From assembly GCA_050011635.1 (NCBI GenBank), contig JBEKIU010000087.1, positions 1-16,575 on the forward strand: DNA of 16,575 nucleotides. The letters are read 5' to 3'. The DNA is from Bog-756 sp050011635. Its GTDB lineage: Bacteria > Actinomycetota > Acidimicrobiia > Acidimicrobiales > RAAP-2. The notes under the pieces are model-generated. The model was not told the origin of the DNA, did not search any database, and saw nothing but the letters and a program-made list of their open reading frames with translations. The translations under genes were made by a program, and so were the position numbers. Of this stretch, positions 13,746-16,575 are shown piece by piece. Each line of letters opens with the position of its first letter. Position 1 is the first letter of the stretch.

Positions 13746-13773
13746 ACTACGTCAGAGAACGAGGAAAGGTTCA
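13746..13773 (-). promoter_or_regulatory. Possible ECF-sigma promoter of the cupredoxin gene
   Basis: On the minus strand TGAACC (13773-13768) is followed after 16 bp by CGTAGT (13751-13746). A GAAC-type -35 with CGT at -10 and 16-17 bp spacing is the pattern of extracytoplasmic-function sigma factors. The predicted start gives an ~18-nt leader containing just the Shine-Dalgarno site, which fits well. The motif is short, so confidence is limited. Confidence 0.35.
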
Positions 13774-13977
13774 CGAAAGCTGGAATTTATTGCCGCCCAC
13801 CCGACGGCCTGAAGGGGCCCCACCTCTGGGCCGACATGAGTATCGGGCCAGGTCACCAACGTCGGAACGGTGTACGGCCGCCATCAGTACGTCATGGCAG
13901 GGAACGGGACCCGGTCAAAGGACCCCCCGAGAGGAAGGACAGCGCAGACGGGGGACTCTCTCCGCGTTTTGGATCGT

Positions 13978-14769
13978 CTAGGCGCTGACCAGGAGCGAGG
14001 ACAGCTTGAGTCCCAGCCAAGGGCGTCGCCCGTAGGAGATCAACTGGCCTCTGATCGCTGGACGCCACACGGGGACCCTGGCATAGGCGATGAGGAGATA
14101 GGCCACGGGCTCGGCCGACATCCGGCAATCCGCGTGAGGCGCACGACCTTCGAATGCGGTCAGGTGCCCATCGGCGAACTCGAGGGTGAATGCCGGTCCT
14201 CCCCGCAGCTGCAGTCCATAGGTTGCCGAGAATCCGTGGGCAGCCTTCTCGTCTACGAAGTGCGGCAGTACAGGGATGGCTGCCGCGATCGAGAGGCAAG
14301 CATCCGGAGGATCGATTGTCCATGGGCCCCCGAATGCCGTGGCGATGTCCCAGCCATGAACGAACATGTCGCCCACCTGAATCCCCACAATGGCGGCCGG
14401 GGGAAGTTGAAGTCCAGCGTGCCAAGTGCCGAGGTCCTCGGTGTAGGCGGCAAAGACCTCCCGCAGCTTCGGAGCGGCCACCTCAATGGCATCAGCAATC
14501 TCGTGGGGCTCGCGTTCGGGGGTATCGGCAAGGAGTCGGGCGTTCTCAGTCTCACCCGCGCCCAGGCTCTCCCATCCCGAAGACACCCGGGCAAGCATCT
14601 CGGGATAGAGCCTCATGAGCCCGAGGACATGGGCACCGGTTTCGCCAACGGTCCAGGTCAGGTGCGGAATCCGCAACGTCCCGTCAGGGGCTGTTCGCAA
14701 GAGACTGCAGAACTGACCAGTCGCTCGCTCGTGGGCATCGAGCGCACGGGGCAGCGTCAGATAGCTCAT
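13978..14769 (-). CDS. DinB-fold protein of the mycothiol-dependent maleylpyruvate isomerase family
   Basis: A 263-residue protein. ATG 14769 is chosen because GGAAGG lies 7 nt upstream; an in-frame ATG at 14835 would add 22 residues without a site. The N-terminal four-helix DinB domain shows WTVGETGAHVLGL with His47 and VGDMFVHGWDIATA with Asp134 and His138, the spacing of the metal triad known from the maleylpyruvate isomerase (His, Glu, His), with Glu replaced by Asp as in many paralogues. The C-terminal half (FTLEFADGHLTAFEG) is the small alpha/beta domain that follows in this family. Members use mycothiol or another thiol; most actinobacterial copies have no known substrate. The gene is on the same strand as, but 256 bp from, the cupredoxin gene. 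Confidence 0.82.
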   Translation of the reverse strand: MSYLTLPRALDAHERATGQFCSLLRTAPDGTLRIPHLTWTVGETGAHVLGLMRLYPEMLARVSSGWESLGAGETENARLLADTPEREPHEIADAIEVAAPKLREVFAAYTEDLGTWHAGLQLPPAAIVGIQVGDMFVHGWDIATAFGGPWTIDPPDACLSIAAAIPVLPHFVDEKAAHGFSATYGLQLRGGPAFTLEFADGHLTAFEGRAPHADCRMSAEPVAYLLIAYARVPVWRPAIRGQLISYGRRPWLGLKLSSLLVSA

Positions 14770-14916
14770 CGTCGCACCTTCCTTACTTCTTCGGGACCAT
14801 GATGCAGCAGGAACGACCCTGGTGCTCGGATCCATCGTCCAGCCGGTTCGATCACTCCCGCACGGTTACCCCATCGGAACGAACAGCCCTAGAGTGACGG
14901 CCACTGGAGACCACGA

Positions 14917-15204
14917 ATGGAGGCGTTCGTGAACGCAGCCATTGTGACACTGACGATTGATCCCGATCAGGCACCGGCGGCGGCGTCAGTGCTCACGAAC
15001 TCCATCCTTCCAGCCGTTCGTTCGGCCCCCGGCTTCGTGGCTGGCTATTGGCTCGACCCTGACGAAGGGCGAGGATTCTCGATCGTCCTCTTCGAGTCGG
15101 AGGAGCAAGCCCGTCAATCCGTACCCCCAGTAAGCAACTGGGAAGCTCCCGGAGTGTCCATCGACAGCGTCGAGCTGAGACGGGTGGCGGTCAGTCTCCC
15201 CTGA
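14917..15204 (+). CDS. Small ABM-like (dimeric alpha/beta barrel) protein
   Basis: A 95-residue protein with the beta-alpha-beta-beta pattern of antibiotic-biosynthesis-monooxygenase-type folds: strand AAIVTLTI, helix AAASVLTNSILPAVRSA, strand GFVAGYWLDP, strand FSIVLFESEEQARQSV and a final strand. The length is that of one such domain. ATG 14917 has GGAGA (14906-14910) upstream; GTG 14929 has GGAGG (14919-14923) at 5 nt and would remove four residues. Either may be used. The 147-bp gap to the divergent MDMPI-family gene must hold both promoters. Members range from heme- or quinone-acting monooxygenases to stress proteins; no catalytic residue is diagnostic here. Confidence 0.75.
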   Translation: MEAFVNAAIVTLTIDPDQAPAAASVLTNSILPAVRSAPGFVAGYWLDPDEGRGFSIVLFESEEQARQSVPPVSNWEAPGVSIDSVELRRVAVSLP

Positions 15205-15243
15205 CTCCAGGTCCTTTCTGGCGCCCGGGTCGAGCGCGTGACG

Positions 15244-15262
15244 GATCGCCGAAGCGGCGATC
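15244..15262 (+). terminator. Hairpin after the ABM-like gene
   Basis: A perfect 8-bp stem, GATCGCCG and CGGCGATC, with loop AAG, 39 nt after the ABM-like stop. No U-tract follows, so it is a candidate terminator or mRNA-end structure rather than a certain one. Confidence 0.5.
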
Positions 15263-15275
15263 TCCATCGCTCGGT

Positions 15276-15431
15276 TCTTGCGTGCGGGACCTTGGCTGTT
15301 CGACGGTGCAGGGCTACTTCCTCTCCCGACCTCTGCCGGCCTCCGATCTCATCCCGTGGCTGCGCAGCCGGAATGTGGGCACCACACGAGAAGGTGTCGC
15401 GACCGGGTCGTCCCGGACGGTGCTCGAGTAG
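15276..15431 (+). pseudogene. Orphan C-terminal fragment of an EAL-domain (c-di-GMP phosphodiesterase) protein
   Basis: The frame ending at TAG 15429-15431 reads RDLGCSTVQGYFLSRPLP then ASDLIPWLRS. The 'LGC..(V/A)QGY..(S/G)RP(L/M)P' motif is the unmistakable end of EAL domains, which hydrolyse cyclic di-GMP. Upstream of about 15276 the frame loses any resemblance (SPKRRSPSLG) and the EAL, DDFG and metal-binding motifs are absent, so about 85-90% of the domain and any sensor or GGDEF part are gone. No start codon with a ribosome site is present. The segment lies between a hairpin and the promoter of the SsuD gene. It must be a deletion remnant or the scar of a rearrangement. Confidence 0.75.
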
Positions 15432-15501
15432 CGATTCCGGCCAACGTCCGGCCCGAGTAGGGCCGGTGCGGGTTGCCGTCCGGGGACCGGGGCGTGGCCG
15501 G

Positions 15502-15530
15502 GTGGCAATTCTCTAGAAAACCGATAGATT
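15502..15530 (+). promoter_or_regulatory. Possible promoter of the ssuD-like gene
   Basis: GTGGCA (15502-15507), 17 bp, TAGATT (15525-15530): four of six matches at each box with ideal spacing. It lies in the only AT-rich patch of this intergenic stretch, about 45 bp before the GTG start. Confidence 0.35.
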
Positions 15531-15536
15531 TAATGG
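15521..15536. promoter_or_regulatory. Imperfect dyad CCGATAGATTTAATGG, possible operator
   Basis: The 16-mer matches its own reverse complement at 10 of 16 positions, with CC/GG ends around an AT-rich core. It overlaps the predicted -10 box and lies 40 bp before the monooxygenase start, as a repressor site for sulphur-status control might. No regulator gene is in view, so this is a positional inference. Confidence 0.3.
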
Positions 15537-15575
15537 CGAATAGCGATCCTGCTCCGAACTTGCGAGGTCACCGTC

Positions 15576-16575
15576 GTGCCGCTCAGCTTCCACTGGTTCC
15601 TCCCCACGTCCGGCGACAGCCGCAATGTGGTCCCTGGCGCCGGTGGCCACGGGCGGGCCGCGACACTCGACTATCTGATCCAGATCGGCCGGGCGGCGGA
15701 GCAGGTCGGTTTCGACGCCGTGCTCACCCCGACCGGTACCTGGTGCGAGGACGCCTGGCTGGTGACGACGGCCGTGGCCCAGCACACGACGCGCCTGCGC
15801 TTCCTCGTTGCCTTCCGGCCCGGCATCACCAACCCGACGCTGGCCGCCCAGCAGGCGGCCACCTTCCAGCGGCTCACCAACGGACGGCTCCTGATCAACA
15901 TCGTGACCGGGGGCGACGCCGACGAACAGCGGCGCTTCGGCGATCTGCTGTCCCACGACGAGCGCTACGACCGCACCGACGAATTCCTCTCCGTCCTCCG
16001 GGGAGCCTGGGGCGACCAGCCGTACGATTTTGACGGCCGGTACTACCAGATCGAGGGAGCGACGGTGTTGGAGCCGCCAGACCCCGTGCCGGAGATCTTC
16101 TTCGGGGGTGCTTCGACCCCGGCCCAGGACGTGGCGGCCCGGCACGTGGACGTCTACCTCTTGTGGGGCGAACCGCCCGAAATGGCCAAGGATCGCATCG
16201 ATGTGGTGCGCGACAAGGCGGCCGCCCAGGGACGCACCGTCCGCTTCGGCATCCGTCTGCACGTCATCACCCGGGACACCGAGCGCCAGGCGTGGGAGGA
16301 GGCCGACCGCCTGCTGTCGACGATGGACGACGGGTGGGTTGACGCCGTCCAGCGGCACTTCTCGAAGACAGAGTCGGTCGGTCAACAGCGGATGACGGCA
16401 CTCCACGGCGGCAGCCAGGACAACCTGCTGGTGAGCCCCAACTTGTGGGCGGGCATCGGACTTGTCCGTCCGGGCGCCGGCACGGCCCTCGTGGGCAGCC
16501 ACGAGCAGGTGGCCGAGCGGATCTCCGAGTATCACGAGATCGGCTTCGACGAGTTCATCCTGTCCGGCCACCCGC
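15576..16575 (+). CDS. ssuD: FMNH2-dependent alkanesulfonate monooxygenase, SsuD type (3' end beyond window)
   Basis: The GTG at 15576 follows GAGGT (15564-15568) at 7 nt, and 333 codons run to the window edge without a stop. SsuD enzymes use FMNH2 and O2 to cleave alkanesulfonates to aldehyde and sulfite, giving sulphur when sulfate is scarce. Family segments are continuous: FHWFLPTSGD at the N-terminus, PTGTWCEDAWL with Cys57 (the conserved active-site Cys), LVAFRPGITNPT, LLINIVTGGD, VDVYLLWGEPPE, RFGIRLHVITRDTE with the conserved His, SPNLWAGIGLVRPGAGTALV with the conserved Arg loop, and GFDEFILSGHP at the edge. The last fits the normal end after position ~330, so only a short tail of about 10-40 codons is missing. 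Partner flavin reductase and ABC transporter genes are not in the window but may follow. Not a relic: no frame breaks are seen. Confidence 0.93.
   Translation, partial: MPLSFHWFLPTSGDSRNVVPGAGGHGRAATLDYLIQIGRAAEQVGFDAVLTPTGTWCEDAWLVTTAVAQHTTRLRFLVAFRPGITNPTLAAQQAATFQRLTNGRLLINIVTGGDADEQRRFGDLLSHDERYDRTDEFLSVLRGAWGDQPYDFDGRYYQIEGATVLEPPDPVPEIFFGGASTPAQDVAARHVDVYLLWGEPPEMAKDRIDVVRDKAAAQGRTVRFGIRLHVITRDTERQAWEEADRLLSTMDDGWVDAVQRHFSKTESVGQQRMTALHGGSQDNLLVSPNLWAGIGLVRPGAGTALVGSHEQVAERISEYHEIGFDEFILSGHP

Noticed and set aside
14880..14900. TTACCC / TAGAGT promoter for the ABM-like gene
   Set aside because: The -35 match is poor and the spacing 18 bp. Not better than chance.
15513..16571. 352-codon minus-strand frame opposite ssuD
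   Set aside because: The plus strand encodes continuous SsuD motifs; the antisense translation has none.
1..16575. CRISPR array, insertion sequence, prophage or integrase site
   Set aside because: No regularly spaced repeats, transposase, integrase or long terminal inverted repeats were found on either strand.

Overview
The window is a high-GC chromosomal segment with dense coding, several GTG or TTG starts and strong G+C bias at third codon positions. A DinB-fold enzyme of the mycothiol-dependent maleylpyruvate isomerase type, an MMPL transporter and a large LuxR-type regulator point to an actinobacterium. An acidimicrobial relative is my guess, but no marker gene here fixes the lineage.

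Layout. (1) 1-5843, plus strand: the 3' part of a large LuxR-family regulator and its hairpin terminator; a repeat-rich intergenic spacer; a 57-aa small ORF; then a translationally coupled cassette of MMPL/RND exporter, cupin and NAD(P)-dependent epimerase-like SDR. The cassette ends in what looks like the deletion remnant of a metallo-beta-lactamase-fold gene. (2) 5897-8124, plus strand: an alpha/beta hydrolase of the proline-iminopeptidase type, a saccharopine-dehydrogenase-like oxidoreductase, and an in-frame coding-like stretch after its stop. (3) 8115-8690, minus: a compact stand-alone adenylate kinase. (4) 9029-9784, plus: an uncharacterised HDxxGH protein, convergent with a small hypothetical gene (9837-10166, minus). 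(5) 10325-12791, minus: a promoter, an APC-family permease and an SDR dehydrogenase. The SDR is interrupted by one extra base in a run of eight G. (6) 12889-12950, plus: a scrap of the start of another SDR gene. (7) 12972-13721 and 13978-14769, minus: a cupredoxin lipoprotein and a DinB/MDMPI-family enzyme. (8) 14917-16575, plus: a small ABM-like protein, the last ~48 codons of an EAL-domain protein as an orphan fragment, then the 5' ~95% of an SsuD-type alkanesulfonate monooxygenase that runs off the window.

How it works together: the best functional unit is small ORF-MMPL-cupin-epimerase, whose overlapping stops and starts imply one mRNA. The substrate is unknown. The permease-SDR pair looks like uptake followed by oxidation of a small amine or alcohol. 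The rest is a set of small, mostly independent metabolic genes. I see no phage, IS, CRISPR, tRNA or rRNA. The most striking property is gene erosion: four separable coding remnants (MBL-fold, post-7887 stretch, SDR start, EAL end) and one fresh frameshift within 16.6 kb. I did not find a clear new multi-gene system. The most novel candidates are the coupled MMPL cassette with its small ORF and the HDxxGH protein.
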